In this document: positions 53,166 to 62,964 of the stretch, piece by piece
Layout of the letters: each line of letters starts with the position of its first letter
Numbering within the stretch: the first letter of the stretch is position 1
DNA from: an uncultured Muribaculaceae bacterium
GTDB lineage: Bacteria > Bacteroidota > Bacteroidia > Bacteroidales > Muribaculaceae
Direction: 5' to 3'
Length of the DNA stretch: 64,000 bases
Assembly: GCA_947625935.1 (NCBI GenBank)
Contig: CANQQE010000002.1
Span: 62,001 to 126,000, forward strand
The notes under the pieces: generated by a model
Told to the model about the DNA's origin: nothing
Databases searched by the model: none
The model's input: only the letters and a program-made list of their open reading frames with translations
Program-made: the position numbers and the translations under genes

Positions 53166-54395
53166 TCAGTGTGATTTAACGGTCGATTTCGCCCCGAAAA
53201 TACGTCCTATTATGATAGAGATGGCACCGTCACCAGTGACATTGCAGGCAGTGCCAAATGAATCCATAGCAATGTACAACGCAATCATCAACGCACAATC
53301 GGCTTCGCTGAAGCCAAGCATGGAGGTGAACAAACCGAGAGCTGCCATGACCGCGCCGCCGGGGACTCCTGGAGCGGCTACAATCGTTATGCCAAGCATC
53401 GCTATAAAACCGGCGAACATACCGATGTCGTGCGGCATTTCCTTTGCAATCATCAGCGCAAGCGCACATGACACCAGTTTCAATGTGCTGCCCGACATAT
53501 GGATAGTGGCGCACAACGGCACGGTGAAACCTGCCGTATCTTTATCCACCCCCATGGCTATAGTCTGCTTTAAAGTCACAGGAATAGTCGCCGCTGATGA
53601 TTGCGTGCCGAGAGCGGTGAAATAAGCCGGCATCATAGTCCACAACAGTTTGAACGGATTTTTAGATGTTGCCGAAAATGGAGCGGCCAGACAATACTGA
53701 AACAGCAACACAAATATGTGTAAGCCGAAAATCACAGCTATTATGCTAACAAATGTCGATAAAATCGAACCGACTTCGCCCGTAACGGTCATGTTAAGAA
53801 AAATTCCGAATATATATACCGGCAACAGTGGAATAATCACGTTTGAAATCACCTTCATGATAATCGCTCTTACCTCGTCGAGAATCGACTTTATGGCATG
53901 GCCATTGACAAAGGCGCATCCAAGGCCCACTATGAACGACACGAGTAGAGCCGACATAACGCTCATAAGCGGCGGCATCTCGATTGTGAAATAAGGGGCG
54001 ACGGAAATACCCGCTGATTCAGAAGCCACATACTCCATGGGGGTAATCATCGACGGGAACGCCAACACGCCAGTAAAATAAGCAAGGAATCCCGCAAACA
54101 GAGTGAAGATATATGCAAAAGCCGCAGTGGTGACAAGCATTTTCCCCGCCTTGACACCGATGTCGGCTATGGCGGGAGCGACGAATCCCAAAATAATCAA
54201 GGGGATGCAGAAGCCGAGAAACTGGCTGAAGATGGCGTTAAAAGTCGCGAAGTATCGGGCCAACCAAAGCGGACACACATATCCCGCACCAATACCGAGG
54301 AGGATAGCCCCCAGTATCAACGGCAATAATTTAACCCGCCGCCACCAAGGGGGACGGGCAGTATCATTGCTTGCGACGGGGGGATTCTCGTTCAT
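53166..54395 (-). CDS. Dicarboxylate/amino acid:cation symporter (DAACS family)
   Basis: This 409-aa membrane transporter has about eight helices and the DAACS signatures. These are ALGTQSSAATIPVTLKQ (serine-rich hairpin), IHMSGSTLKLVSCALALM and the final Na+/substrate motif SFGTACNVTGDGAISIII. Family members import Glu, Asp, Ser/Thr or C4-dicarboxylates with Na+ or H+. The substrate here is undetermined. It begins 15 bp after the typA stop and is probably cotranscribed with typA. The N-terminal 20 residues are polar and Pro-rich. Confidence 0.9.
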   Translation of the reverse strand: MNENPPVASNDTARPPWWRRVKLLPLILGAILLGIGAGYVCPLWLARYFATFNAIFSQFLGFCIPLIILGFVAPAIADIGVKAGKMLVTTAAFAYIFTLFAGFLAYFTGVLAFPSMITPMEYVASESAGISVAPYFTIEMPPLMSVMSALLVSFIVGLGCAFVNGHAIKSILDEVRAIIMKVISNVIIPLLPVYIFGIFLNMTVTGEVGSILSTFVSIIAVIFGLHIFVLLFQYCLAAPFSATSKNPFKLLWTMMPAYFTALGTQSSAATIPVTLKQTIAMGVDKDTAGFTVPLCATIHMSGSTLKLVSCALALMIAKEMPHDIGMFAGFIAMLGITIVAAPGVPGGAVMAALGLFTSMLGFSEADCALMIALYIAMDSFGTACNVTGDGAISIIIGRIFGAKSTVKSH

Positions 54396-54410
54396 GCTGA
54401 CGGTATCGTA

Positions 54411-56210
54411 TTAGCTTTTGCCGGCGCGTTTTCTCTCAAGCTCGTCAAGAAGTATCTTGCGTATGCGCAGGTGGTTGGGCGTCACCTCAACATATTCATC
54501 CTCCTTGATATATTCCAACGCCTCCTCAAGGCTGAACACGACAGGCGGAATGATACGGGCCTTGTCGTCGGCTCCCGACGCACGCATATTGGTCAATTTC
54601 TTTGACTTGGTCACATTGACCACAATATCGTTGTCTTTGGCGTTCTCACCGACAACCTGTCCGGCATAGACTTCTTCCTGAGGGAAGATAAAGAACCGGC
54701 CACGATCCTGGAGTTTGTCTATGGCGTAGGCATAGGCGACACCGGCCTCCATGGCTATGAGCGAGCCGTTGACACGCCGCTCTATATCACCCTTCCAAGG
54801 CTGGTATTCGAGGAAACGATGAGCCATTATGGCTTCGCCGGCCGATGCTGTCAGGACATTGTTACGCAAGCCGATTATGCCACGCGAGGGTATGTGAAAT
54901 TCCATGTGCACACGATCATTCTGAGCAGTCATCGACACCATCTCACCCTTGCGGCGCGTAACCATATCTATTATCTTGCTCGAATACTCCTCAGTAACGT
55001 TTATGGTCAGCAGCTCCACGGGCTCACACTTCTTACCGTCAATCTCCTTGACGATAACCTGCGGCTGGCCGACCTGCAGCTCATACCCCTCGCGACGCAT
55101 AGTCTCGATAAGCACTGACAAGTGAAGGACGCCGCGTCCGAACACCGTCCAGACATCCTCATGATCGGCCTTCACCACGCGCAAAGCAAGATTGCGGTCG
55201 AGCTCGCGAGTCAGACGGTCACCTATGTGGCGTGAGGTTACATATTTGCCATCGCGCCCGAAGAACGGGCTATCGTTTATGGTAAATGTCATCGACATTG
55301 TAGGTTCGTCGATGGCTATGCGCGGAAGCGGTTCGGGATTGTCAATACAGGTCACAGTATCTCCTATTTCAAACCCTTCGAGACCTACAAGCGCGCAAAT
55401 ATCGCCGCTATCCACACTCTCAACCTTTTTGCGGCCCATACCTTCGAAGGTATGCAGCTCCTTAATGCGCTGTTTCACGACAGAACCGTCGCGTTTACAA
55501 AGGCCGATGTCCATACCCTCCTTGAGGGTTCCACGGTGCACGCGTCCGACGGCTATACGTCCCACATAGTTTGAAAAATCAAGCGATGTTATAAGCATCT
55601 GGGGGTCGCCATCAAGCGTCTTAGGCTCCGGGATATATTCGATGATGGCATCGAGAAGCGGCAATATATTGTCGGTCGGTTTGCGCCAATCGGTACTCAT
55701 CCAACCTTGTTTTGCCGAGCCATAAATTGTCGGGAAATCAAGCTGGTCCTCTGTGGCATCGAGACTGAACATCAGGTCAAACACCATCTCCTGCACCTCG
55801 TCGGGGCGGCAATTAGGTTTATCGACTTTGTTTATCACCACAACCGGTTTCAAACCGAGCTGAATCGCTTTCTGCAACACAAAACGCGTCTGTGGCATAG
55901 GCCCTTCAAACGCATCGACAAGCAGCAGGCATCCGTCAGCCATGTTAAGCACACGCTCAACTTCCCCGCCAAAGTCGGCGTGTCCAGGGGTATCGATAAT
56001 ATTGATTTTATAACCTTTGTAATCTATGGAAACATTTTTTGACAGGATTGTGATGCCTCTTTCGCGTTCGAGATCATTGTTGTCGAGAATAAGCTCACCC
56101 GCATTCTGATTGTCTCTAAAAAGATGTCCCGCAAGGAGCATCTTGTCTACCACTGTCGTCTTGCCATGATCGACATGGGCGATAATGGCTATATTTCTAA
56201 TTTTCTGCAT
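54411..56210 (-). CDS. typA: Translational GTPase TypA/BipA
   Basis: This 599-aa ribosome-associated GTPase is involved in stress adaptation and large-subunit assembly. The G motifs are clear: [10 protein letters not shown] near the N-terminus, [20 protein letters not shown] and NKVDKP. The elongation-factor-like domains II, III and V follow, then the TypA-specific C-terminal domain (for example [19 protein letters not shown] and [20 protein letters not shown]). The start MQKIRNIAI at 56210 is preferred over a GTG three codons upstream. A -7 box on the reverse strand lies at 56236-56243. The DAACS gene follows by 15 bp. Confidence 0.94.
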   Translation of the reverse strand: MQKIRNIAIIAHVDHGKTTVVDKMLLAGHLFRDNQNAGELILDNNDLERERGITILSKNVSIDYKGYKINIIDTPGHADFGGEVERVLNMADGCLLLVDAFEGPMPQTRFVLQKAIQLGLKPVVVINKVDKPNCRPDEVQEMVFDLMFSLDATEDQLDFPTIYGSAKQGWMSTDWRKPTDNILPLLDAIIEYIPEPKTLDGDPQMLITSLDFSNYVGRIAVGRVHRGTLKEGMDIGLCKRDGSVVKQRIKELHTFEGMGRKKVESVDSGDICALVGLEGFEIGDTVTCIDNPEPLPRIAIDEPTMSMTFTINDSPFFGRDGKYVTSRHIGDRLTRELDRNLALRVVKADHEDVWTVFGRGVLHLSVLIETMRREGYELQVGQPQVIVKEIDGKKCEPVELLTINVTEEYSSKIIDMVTRRKGEMVSMTAQNDRVHMEFHIPSRGIIGLRNNVLTASAGEAIMAHRFLEYQPWKGDIERRVNGSLIAMEAGVAYAYAIDKLQDRGRFFIFPQEEVYAGQVVGENAKDNDIVVNVTKSKKLTNMRASGADDKARIIPPVVFSLEEALEYIKEDEYVEVTPNHLRIRKILLDELERKRAGKS

Positions 56211-56235
56211 AACAAACACTCTCTTTTACGGGGTG

Positions 56236-56243
56236 CAAAGTTA
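56236..56243 (-). promoter_or_regulatory. -7 promoter element for typA
   Basis: The reverse strand reads TAACTTTG, matching TAnnTTTG, and ends 25 bp before the typA ATG. Confidence 0.65.
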
Positions 56244-56366
56244 GCGCAATATCACGGCAATACCAAGAAAATCGGCACATTTCACTTTCAACCCACAATT
56301 TACGCTGCCGTCGGGCATAGCACATATGCGGCCTGGGGAGATTTTAGTTATATGGAACATATGACA

Positions 56367-56402
56367 AAATAATCCCAATCGCAGAACGGATTGGGATTAT
56401 TT
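56367..56402 (-). terminator. Strong hairpin terminator after the thioredoxin-like gene
   Basis: AAATAATCCCAATC (56367-56380) is exactly complementary to GATTGGGATTATTT (56389-56402) around an 8-nt loop. On the reverse strand the stem ends in a short T-run, so it terminates the thioredoxin-like gene (stop at 56429). Confidence 0.75.
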
Positions 56403-56428
56403 CAATAATCATGCGTATAGGCACTATA

Positions 56429-56932
56429 TCATTTCAGTAGCTCCCGGGCGGTAGCCAACAAATCAGCATCAGTGCGGTCGCCGGTGTAAGGAGTGATTTT
56501 GCCGTCTTTACACAGGAACAACGCCGGGATGGTCTGTATGCCGTATGCCTCAGCGATTGCCGGAGCGTTATCAACATCTACCTTATAGATGGTGATGCCG
56601 GTAGTCTTTGATATTTCGTGAAGCACAGGCGACAATGCTACACACGGGCCACACCAAGTCGCCCAAAAATCAACGATACACGGTTCAGTACCCACATAGG
56701 TCATAGGGTTTACTGAGTAATCAGCAACCTTCGATTTGAAATCGGCAACAGTCAAATCAATTACTTTGTCATCTGATTTAGCCACAGGCTCGGCCACAGC
56801 GACCGAGTCAGCCTGATCGCTGACGGCAGATTCTTTAGATGCGCCTCCGCAAGAGCTTAGGCCCAAAACGGCTGCACAGGACAAAACCGCTAAAGCGGCA
56901 GATAAAACTTTCTTCATATATTTACTTTTCAT
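56429..56932 (-). CDS. Thioredoxin-like lipoprotein
   Basis: This 167-aa protein has a lipoprotein signal (LSSC, Cys28) and an acidic linker. A thioredoxin fold with the active site WCGPC at 93-97 (DFWATWCGPCVAL) and the cis-Pro region IQTIPALFLC follows. It is attached to a membrane and probably acts as a periplasmic thiol-disulfide oxidoreductase. A start five codons downstream (56917) is equally possible. It is monocistronic, with a TAAATTTG box upstream (56956-56963, reverse strand). Confidence 0.9.
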   Translation of the reverse strand: MKSKYMKKVLSAALAVLSCAAVLGLSSCGGASKESAVSDQADSVAVAEPVAKSDDKVIDLTVADFKSKVADYSVNPMTYVGTEPCIVDFWATWCGPCVALSPVLHEISKTTGITIYKVDVDNAPAIAEAYGIQTIPALFLCKDGKITPYTGDRTDADLLATARELLK

Positions 56933-56955
56933 AAGTTAGTTAGCGCGAATATAGT

Positions 56956-56963
56956 CAAATTTA
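56956..56963 (-). promoter_or_regulatory. -7 promoter element for the thioredoxin-like gene
   Basis: The reverse strand reads TAAATTTG, matching TAnnTTTG. A weaker TATATTCG lies just downstream at 56946-56953, so either may be used. Confidence 0.5.
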
Positions 56964-57026
56964 AACTAAACCGCAATCCCCGTGATAAGCGGGGACCGCG
57001 GTCAAGTCGAGTGTATCAATATTTTA

Positions 57027-58085
57027 TCAATAATTCCACTGGCAGGCAATCTGATGGAGGTTAGGACAAGCCATAGTGCGCAAATCGACAATCATGTTGT
57101 AGCGGCAGTTGATGTAGACAAGAGCCTGGTCAAATGATACATCGAGAGTGGTCAACTGGTTGTTGTCGCAGAGCAGACGCTGCAGGAAGGTCTGATTGGA
57201 AAGATTGAGGGTGGTCAAATCATTATAGGAGCAATCCACGAATGTCAGATTGGGGCAATTGTCGATGCTGAGTTCAGTAAGATTGTTGTAGGAGCAGACC
57301 AAATCGAGCAGAGCATTGCAATCGCGCACCGCAAGAGTCGTCATGTTGTTGTCGCTACAGATGAATGTACTCAGAGTCGGAAGCCCGGAGACAATCATAT
57401 TGGAGATTTGGTTGTCGTCGATATTGAGATTCGTGAGGTTTTCCACACCATAAAGGTTGAGGTTAGTGAGTTTGTTATAACCGCAATAGAGATTTTTGAG
57501 ACCCGTGCAACCGTCAACCAAAAGCGATTCAAGGTGGCAACCCTGACAATTGAGAGTTTCAAGAGAAGTGCTGCCCGAAACGTTAAGCTCGACAAACAGG
57601 TTGTTGGAGCAATTGAGATTCTTTATCAGCGGTGTGTCACTAAGAGTCAGTTCAGTCAAACGATTGTGATAGATGGAAACTTTCTGTAGAGCCGCACAAC
57701 CGTCAAAGTCGATTGAAGTCAATTTATTGCGGGAAGCGTTAAGATCCGCAAGTGCGGCATCACCGGCAACAGAAAGCTGTCGGAGGTTGTTTCGGGAAAC
57801 ATTGACCGATGTCAATGCGGTGAATCCCGAGAGGTTCAAATCACCGGCGAGGTGCTTGTCGTGCCAATCGATGGCGGTCACATGACCGTTAGCCACGGTC
57901 ACGCCTTCCCATGTCGATGGAGCGTTAAGATCGGTGATTTTCAGAGCTTGTGCATTTGTCCCGTCCTTTTCTGCCGGTTGCGCCAAGAAAGTCTGAAGCT
58001 GCTTCATCTCTTTCTTGTCGATTTTCTGAGCGAAAGCCGCCACGTTACCTAACATGAGGGCAATCATTAAATACATTATTTTCAT
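57027..58085 (-). CDS. Secreted leucine-rich-repeat protein
   Basis: This 352-aa protein has a signal peptide (MKIMYLMIALMLGNVAAFAQ) and about 12 leucine-rich repeats of roughly 21 residues from about residue 75. These follow the pattern L-x-x-L-x-C/V-x-x-N-x-L-x-x-L-x-V/L (for example LDLVCSYNNLTELSI, FVDCSYNDLTTLNL). Cys at the ladder position is frequent. Such LRR proteins are surface or periplasmic binding scaffolds in gut Bacteroidales. No sortase, T9SS or lipid anchor is evident, and the last repeat ends at the C-terminus. The start is the ATG at 58085, preferred over a TTG two codons upstream. Confidence 0.85.
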   Translation of the reverse strand: MKIMYLMIALMLGNVAAFAQKIDKKEMKQLQTFLAQPAEKDGTNAQALKITDLNAPSTWEGVTVANGHVTAIDWHDKHLAGDLNLSGFTALTSVNVSRNNLRQLSVAGDAALADLNASRNKLTSIDFDGCAALQKVSIYHNRLTELTLSDTPLIKNLNCSNNLFVELNVSGSTSLETLNCQGCHLESLLVDGCTGLKNLYCGYNKLTNLNLYGVENLTNLNIDDNQISNMIVSGLPTLSTFICSDNNMTTLAVRDCNALLDLVCSYNNLTELSIDNCPNLTFVDCSYNDLTTLNLSNQTFLQRLLCDNNQLTTLDVSFDQALVYINCRYNMIVDLRTMACPNLHQIACQWNY

Positions 58086-58206
58086 AAACAATAGTTGGTT
58101 AAAGATTGCTTTACTTGATTTTTACACTATTAACAACATCCATCGGGAATTAGTTTAAAAAATTTCAACAAAATTTATCCCCATAAACCGATATATTTTA
58201 TCAAAT

Positions 58207-58247
58207 AAAAAAAATCTGCCTGCAAGGATTATCCTTACAGGCAGATT
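58207..58247 (-). terminator. Rho-independent terminator after fabF
   Basis: AATCTGCCTG (58213-58222) pairs with CAGGCAGATT (58238-58247), and an inner AAGGA/TCCTT stem adds strength. On the reverse strand it is followed by a long T-run (A-tract at 58207-58214 on the top strand). It lies 61 bp past the fabF stop. Confidence 0.88.
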
Positions 58248-58308
58248 AAAAATTATTTTTCAGCCGCGCGAGACTATCGCATTGTGAGGCGGAACGAGGA
58301 GTGAAATT

Positions 58309-59574
58309 TTATTCCTCGTATTTCTTTACAATAACGGTAGCGTTGTGTCCGCCAAAACCAAACGAGTTGGAAAGGGCTGCGCGGACGGGACGATTTTGCG
58401 CACGGTTGAACGTGAAGTTCAGCTCGTAATCAATGTTTTCATCCAGGTCATCATCTGCATGATTGATTGTCGGGGGAACCACATCGTTCTGAACGGCTTT
58501 CACACTGAACATTGCTTCAAGCGCGCCGGTAGCACCGAGGAGGTGGCCGGTCATTGACTTGGTAGAGCTGATGTTGAGTTTGTAAGCGTGGTCACCAAAC
58601 ACTTCCTTTATTGCCTTGACTTCCGAAATATCGCCTACGGTGGTCGATGTGCCATGGACATTTATGTAGTCGATGTCATCGGGTTTCATGCCGGCATCGT
58701 TGAGGGCATTGTTCATCGCAAGGATGGCGCCCAAGCCTTCAGGATGCGTGGCGGTGAGGTGATAGGCGTCGGCCGACATACCTCCACCCGCTATCTCGGC
58801 ATAAATCTTGGCACCGCGAGCCTTGGCGTGTTCAAGCTCCTCAAGGATGAGAACCACCGAACCCTCGCCCATCACAAAACCGTCGCGCGAGGCGCTGAAC
58901 GGACGTGATGCGGTTTCAGGGGAATCATTGCGTGTCGACAGAGCGTGCATCGCATTGAAACCACCCACACCGGCAGGACAGATGGCGGCTTCGGCTCCAC
59001 CGGTCACCATCACATCGGCCTTGCCGAGACGAATCAGGTCAAACGCTGATATGATAGCGTTGTTGGATGAAGCGCAAGCCGACACAGTGCCATAGTTGGG
59101 TCCATGGTAACCGTATTGCATCGAGATGTGGCCCGATGCTATATCGGCAATCATCTTGGGGATGAAGAATGGGTTGTATTTGGGGCCGTTTTCGGCATTC
59201 ATGGCATAGTAACCGGCTTCTTCCTCAAATGTGTGAAGACCGCCGATACCGGCTGCCACAATAACGCCTACGCGGTTTTTATCGAGTGTCTCGTCGTTTT
59301 CAAGACCCGAATCGGCCACAGCCTGCTCAGCGGCGACCATTGCATATTGGGCGTACAGGTCGAGAGTGCGAGCTTTCTTGCGGTCGAAATGATCGGCGGC
59401 GTTAAAGCCTTTGACCTCGCAAGCGAATTGGGTCTTAAATTTGGAGGCATCAAAGTGGGTAATAGGAGCCGCTCCGCTCACTCCGGCAAGGGCATTAGCC
59501 CAAGTCGTATCCACATCGTTGCCGATGGGGGTAAGCGCACCGAGTCCTGTTACTACTACTCTTTTAAGTTCCAT
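58309..59574 (-). CDS. fabF: Beta-ketoacyl-ACP synthase II
   Basis: This 421-aa elongating condensing enzyme of type II fatty-acid synthesis joins malonyl-ACP to acyl-ACP. The active-site Cys is in YGTVSACASSNNAI. The two catalytic His are in YINVHGTSTTVGD and STKSMTGHLLGATGALE, and the Gly-rich loop SNSFGFGGHNATVIV ends the protein. The length is typical. It follows acpP by 30 bp, the usual acpP-fabF pairing, and a terminator closes the unit. Confidence 0.96.
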   Translation of the reverse strand: MELKRVVVTGLGALTPIGNDVDTTWANALAGVSGAAPITHFDASKFKTQFACEVKGFNAADHFDRKKARTLDLYAQYAMVAAEQAVADSGLENDETLDKNRVGVIVAAGIGGLHTFEEEAGYYAMNAENGPKYNPFFIPKMIADIASGHISMQYGYHGPNYGTVSACASSNNAIISAFDLIRLGKADVMVTGGAEAAICPAGVGGFNAMHALSTRNDSPETASRPFSASRDGFVMGEGSVVLILEELEHAKARGAKIYAEIAGGGMSADAYHLTATHPEGLGAILAMNNALNDAGMKPDDIDYINVHGTSTTVGDISEVKAIKEVFGDHAYKLNISSTKSMTGHLLGATGALEAMFSVKAVQNDVVPPTINHADDDLDENIDYELNFTFNRAQNRPVRAALSNSFGFGGHNATVIVKKYEE

Positions 59575-59604
59575 TTAAGATATTATAGAGAGAAGAGGGG
59601 GTTC

Positions 59605-59841
59605 TTATTTCTGTTCAGCTTCGATGTAGCTGATAGCGTCACCTACAGTCTTGATTTCCTCTGCCTTGTTGTCGGGGATAGTGATGCCAAATTCTTTCTC
59701 AAACTCCATGATGAGCTCAACGGTGTCGAGGCTGTCTGCGCCAAGATCGGTGGTGAATGCAGCGGCTTCTGTTACTTGATTTTCATCTACGCCAAGTTTG
59801 TCTACGATTATGGCTTTAACACGAGATGCAATTTCTGACAT
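59605..59841 (-). CDS. acpP: Acyl carrier protein
   Basis: This 78-aa acidic helical protein carries the phosphopantetheine site Ser37 in [19 protein letters not shown]. It holds growing acyl chains for FabF and the other fatty-acid enzymes. fabF follows after 30 bp, so they form an operon. A near-consensus -7 box (TTACTTTG, reverse strand) lies at 59883-59890. The 227-bp gap upstream (59842-60068) is A+T-rich and contains only a small near-palindrome around 59983-60000. Confidence 0.96.
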   Translation of the reverse strand: MSEIASRVKAIIVDKLGVDENQVTEAAAFTTDLGADSLDTVELIMEFEKEFGITIPDNKAEEIKTVGDAISYIEAEQK

Positions 59842-59882
59842 GATAAATTAATTTATAATTAGTAAATTCAATTTTTGCGATG

Positions 59883-59890
59883 CAAAGTAA
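59883..59890 (-). promoter_or_regulatory. Probable -7 element for acpP-fabF
   Basis: The reverse strand reads TTACTTTG, one mismatch from TAnnTTTG, 42 bp upstream of the acpP ATG. Confidence 0.4.
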
Positions 59891-60068
59891 GTTATTTTTA
59901 TCGAATTAATGAAATATTTCTTCAAATATTAATCGGCACACGCCATATTTTGTTGTTGTAAAACATCATTATATAGCGACATACCTATATTATATTAGGT
60001 TATCCATTATCTACAATTTGTTACAATCATATTACAGTCCATATGACAAATTACCACAAACGATAGCC

Positions 60069-60842
60069 TCAATAGGCCCATAGGCGCGGCGGGCGCACCG
60101 AATTGTAATAGGGATATTGTATGGAGTGTAGAAATAGCGGGTCAGGCGGCATTGACGTTCCGGCAGCGCAACGGTCGTGGGCGGCTATAACCGCAGCGAA
60201 ATCATCAATGGTGAGTTTTCCTCGACCCACATCCACAAGCGTCCCGGTAACGGCTCTCACCATGTTTCGCAAGAACCTGTCGGCGGTAATCACAAATACC
60301 ATCCGTCCATCACCCGCGTCTAACCACTCGGCTCTGCTTACCCGGCAAATATTGGTCTTCGCGTCGGAATGCAACTTGGCAAACGAGGTGAAATCGTCAA
60401 CTCCGGGCAACAAAGCGGCGGCTCTGTTCATAGCCTCATAGTCGAGTGCGGGAGGGGCCTGCCAACTCAGGGGGTATATGAACGGAGATTTAATCCGATG
60501 TGTATAATAATGATATGTTCGCGATGTCGCGTCAAACCTGGCATGGGCGTCGTCGGCCACAGGCGTGATGCCATAGACGGATATATCACGGCCCACAATG
60601 GCATTAACCCCCCTAACAATGATGTCGGGGCGGGGATCGCCATCCATCAGGTCGAGATGCGCGACCATCATCGATGCGTTGACCCCGGTGTCGGTGCGCC
60701 CCGCTCCCGTGATTTTCACTTGACGGCGAAGTATCTTGGTAAGAGCGTCCTCGATTGCCGACTGAACGGTAATTTCCCCCGGCTGGGTCTGCCACCCATG
60801 GTAGCGCGCCCCGCGGTAGGCAAGTTCCATGAAATAACGCAT
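60069..60842 (-). CDS. truA: tRNA pseudouridine synthase A
   Basis: This 257-aa enzyme converts uridines 38-40 in the anticodon arm to pseudouridine. The N-terminus MRYFMELAYRGARYHGWQTQ and the catalytic Asp in ITGAGRTDTGVNA are family hallmarks. FDATSRTYHYYTHRIK and the C-terminal FLRNMVRAVTGTLVDVGRGK complete the fold. It lies 20 bp after speA, so the two are probably cotranscribed. Downstream is the acpP promoter region. Confidence 0.94.
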   Translation of the reverse strand: MRYFMELAYRGARYHGWQTQPGEITVQSAIEDALTKILRRQVKITGAGRTDTGVNASMMVAHLDLMDGDPRPDIIVRGVNAIVGRDISVYGITPVADDAHARFDATSRTYHYYTHRIKSPFIYPLSWQAPPALDYEAMNRAAALLPGVDDFTSFAKLHSDAKTNICRVSRAEWLDAGDGRMVFVITADRFLRNMVRAVTGTLVDVGRGKLTIDDFAAVIAAHDRCAAGTSMPPDPLFLHSIQYPYYNSVRPPRLWAY

Positions 60843-60862
60843 ATCGCCTTTACGACTATCGG

Positions 60863-62761
60863 TTAATCTCGTTCAAGATAGGTGTATCCATATAGCCCCG
60901 AGCGATAATTGCTCAAGAACTCCCTGCCTTCCTCAGGGGTGATGGATCCCGCTTTCATTGACGATGTAACCCAAGCCTCAACGTTGCGCACAAGTTTCTT
61001 GGGATTGAACTGCACATAGTCAAGCACCTCGGCCACCGTTTCTCCGTCGATTATACGATCAATTTCATAACGGTCTTTATAGACGCTGATATGAACAGCA
61101 TTGGCGTCGCCGAAAAGGTTGTGCATATCCCCTAAGATTTCCTGATATGCCCCCACCAGGAACACTCCGAGATAATAGGGTTCGTTGGGCTTTACCGGGT
61201 GTACGGGAAGCCACGGGGATGTGCCGTGGTCGGAGATGAAATTTGTTATCTTTCCGTCGCTGTCGCAGGTGATGTCCTGAATCGTGGCCGTACGAGTAGG
61301 CTTTTCGTCGAGCCTCGATATCGGCATTATGGGAAATACTTGGTCGATGGCCCATGAATCAGGCAGCGACTGGAACAATGAGAAATTGCAGAAATATTTG
61401 TCGGGAATCATTTTGGCGATTTTGCGCAATTCCTCAGGGGCGTGCTTCATGGAGCTTGCCATCTCCCCTACCTCGCGCGCCACCGACCAGAACAGTTTCT
61501 CGATCATGGCGCGTGTGCGCAGGTCGAGCATACCGAGGCTGAACAAGTCAAGAGCCTCCTCACGAATCTGCAAAGCATCGTGCCAGCTCTCAAAGAGACG
61601 CGGCTGGTTCAGTTTATCCCATATTTCATAGAGTTCCCTGACAAGTTCGTGGTCGTCGGGCGATACCTCCTCGTTGTCCTTCCACACGGGCAGCGATGTC
61701 GTCTCAAGAGCTTCGAATATCAGCACAGAGTGATGAGCAGTCAACGACCGACCGCTCTCAGTGATGATGTTGGGTTGTTTCAGGTCATTTTTGACACAAG
61801 CATCGACAAGAGCCGAGACCGAGTCGTTGGCATACTCCTGTATGGAGTAGTTCATGGAGCTTTCACTGGCAGAATTGCGGGTGCCGTCGTAGTCCACTCC
61901 AAGACCACCGCCTATATCAACAAAATCTATGTCAAATCCGATTTTTGAAAGCTGTACATAGAACTGCATGGCCTCACGAAGGGCGTTCTTTATGCGGCGT
62001 ATCTTTGTGATCTGGCTTCCTATGTGGAAATGTATCAACTTCAGGCAGTCGGTCATTCTCGATTTTTCGAGAATGTCAATCGCTTCGAGCAATTCGCTGG
62101 AGTTCAGTCCGAATTTGGATTGGTCGCCGCCCGACTCCTCCCATTTGCCGGAGCCTGAGCTTGACAATTTGATGCGGATTCCAATGTTGGGGCGAATGTC
62201 GATGCGTTTGGAAATCTCGGCAATAAGCCGCAATTCGTTGAGTTTTTCCACTACGAGATAAATACGACGGCCCATTTTTTGCGCCAGCAAAGCAAGCTCG
62301 ATGTATTTGTCATCCTTATACCCATTGCAGATAATCAAAGCGTTTTCAACGATGTTGGTTGCCAACACGGCGTGAAGTTCGGGCTTGGATCCGGCCTCAA
62401 GACCGATATTGAATTTCTTGCCATGCGACACTATCTCCTCGACCACCTGTCTCATCTGATTGACCTTGATGGGGTAAATGATGAAATTCTGAGCCTGATA
62501 GCCATACTGGGTAGAAGCCTGCTTGAAGCAACGCGATATTTTCTCGACCCGGTTGTCAAGAATATCGGGGAAGCGCAAAAGCACCGGCGACGTGACATCG
62601 CGCACCTGCAGCTCATCCATCACTTCCTTCAGATCCACCGAAGCGTAACCATCACGAGGGGTGACGGCGACATGACCGCGATCATTGATGGAAAAATATT
62701 TCATTCCCCACCCGTTAATGTTATACAGCTCCGCGCTGTCTTCCACACGCCATTTTCTCAT
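60863..62761 (-). CDS. speA: Biosynthetic arginine decarboxylase
   Basis: This 632-aa PLP enzyme decarboxylates arginine to agmatine, the first step of polyamine synthesis in many Bacteroidetes. Signatures are IIYPIKVNQMRQVVEEIV (PLP Lys in YPIKVNQ), LIHFHIGSQI, VDIGGGLGVDYDGT and FSLFQSLPDSWAIDQVFPI. The start is taken at the ATG MRKWRVEDSAELYNI (62761), which matches where family members begin. A TTG eleven codons upstream is open but less likely. A -7 box lies on the reverse strand at 62829-62836. truA follows by 20 bp. Confidence 0.94.
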   Translation of the reverse strand: MRKWRVEDSAELYNINGWGMKYFSINDRGHVAVTPRDGYASVDLKEVMDELQVRDVTSPVLLRFPDILDNRVEKISRCFKQASTQYGYQAQNFIIYPIKVNQMRQVVEEIVSHGKKFNIGLEAGSKPELHAVLATNIVENALIICNGYKDDKYIELALLAQKMGRRIYLVVEKLNELRLIAEISKRIDIRPNIGIRIKLSSSGSGKWEESGGDQSKFGLNSSELLEAIDILEKSRMTDCLKLIHFHIGSQITKIRRIKNALREAMQFYVQLSKIGFDIDFVDIGGGLGVDYDGTRNSASESSMNYSIQEYANDSVSALVDACVKNDLKQPNIITESGRSLTAHHSVLIFEALETTSLPVWKDNEEVSPDDHELVRELYEIWDKLNQPRLFESWHDALQIREEALDLFSLGMLDLRTRAMIEKLFWSVAREVGEMASSMKHAPEELRKIAKMIPDKYFCNFSLFQSLPDSWAIDQVFPIMPISRLDEKPTRTATIQDITCDSDGKITNFISDHGTSPWLPVHPVKPNEPYYLGVFLVGAYQEILGDMHNLFGDANAVHISVYKDRYEIDRIIDGETVAEVLDYVQFNPKKLVRNVEAWVTSSMKAGSITPEEGREFLSNYRSGLYGYTYLERD

Positions 62762-62828
62762 GGGCAAAAGATACTTGTTTAGGGAGCCGGCCAAACGCCG
62801 AACTCTGAGTTATAATCAAAAAACTCAA

Positions 62829-62836
62829 CAAAATTA
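62829..62836 (-). promoter_or_regulatory. -7 promoter element for speA-truA
   Basis: The reverse strand reads TAATTTTG, matching TAnnTTTG, 67 bp upstream of the chosen speA ATG. Confidence 0.5.
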
Positions 62837-62890
62837 GTCATAATTCCGTAATTAATCACATTAACCTATTAACAACTCTAAGAAAAATCA

Positions 62891-62898
62891 TAAATTTG
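62891..62898 (+). promoter_or_regulatory. -7 promoter element for the OmpA-like lipoprotein gene
   Basis: TAAATTTG matches TAnnTTTG and lies 66 bp before the ATG at 62965. Confidence 0.55.
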
Positions 62899-62964
62899 CA
62901 GTATCAAAAACATTAAATGCTGAAACCCATAAACATAATCCATTTTAAACATACACATCACATT

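Noticed and set aside
59983-60000. Near-palindrome in the acpP/truA gap
   Set aside because: It is short and very A+T-rich, with mismatches; it cannot be told from chance in such sequence.
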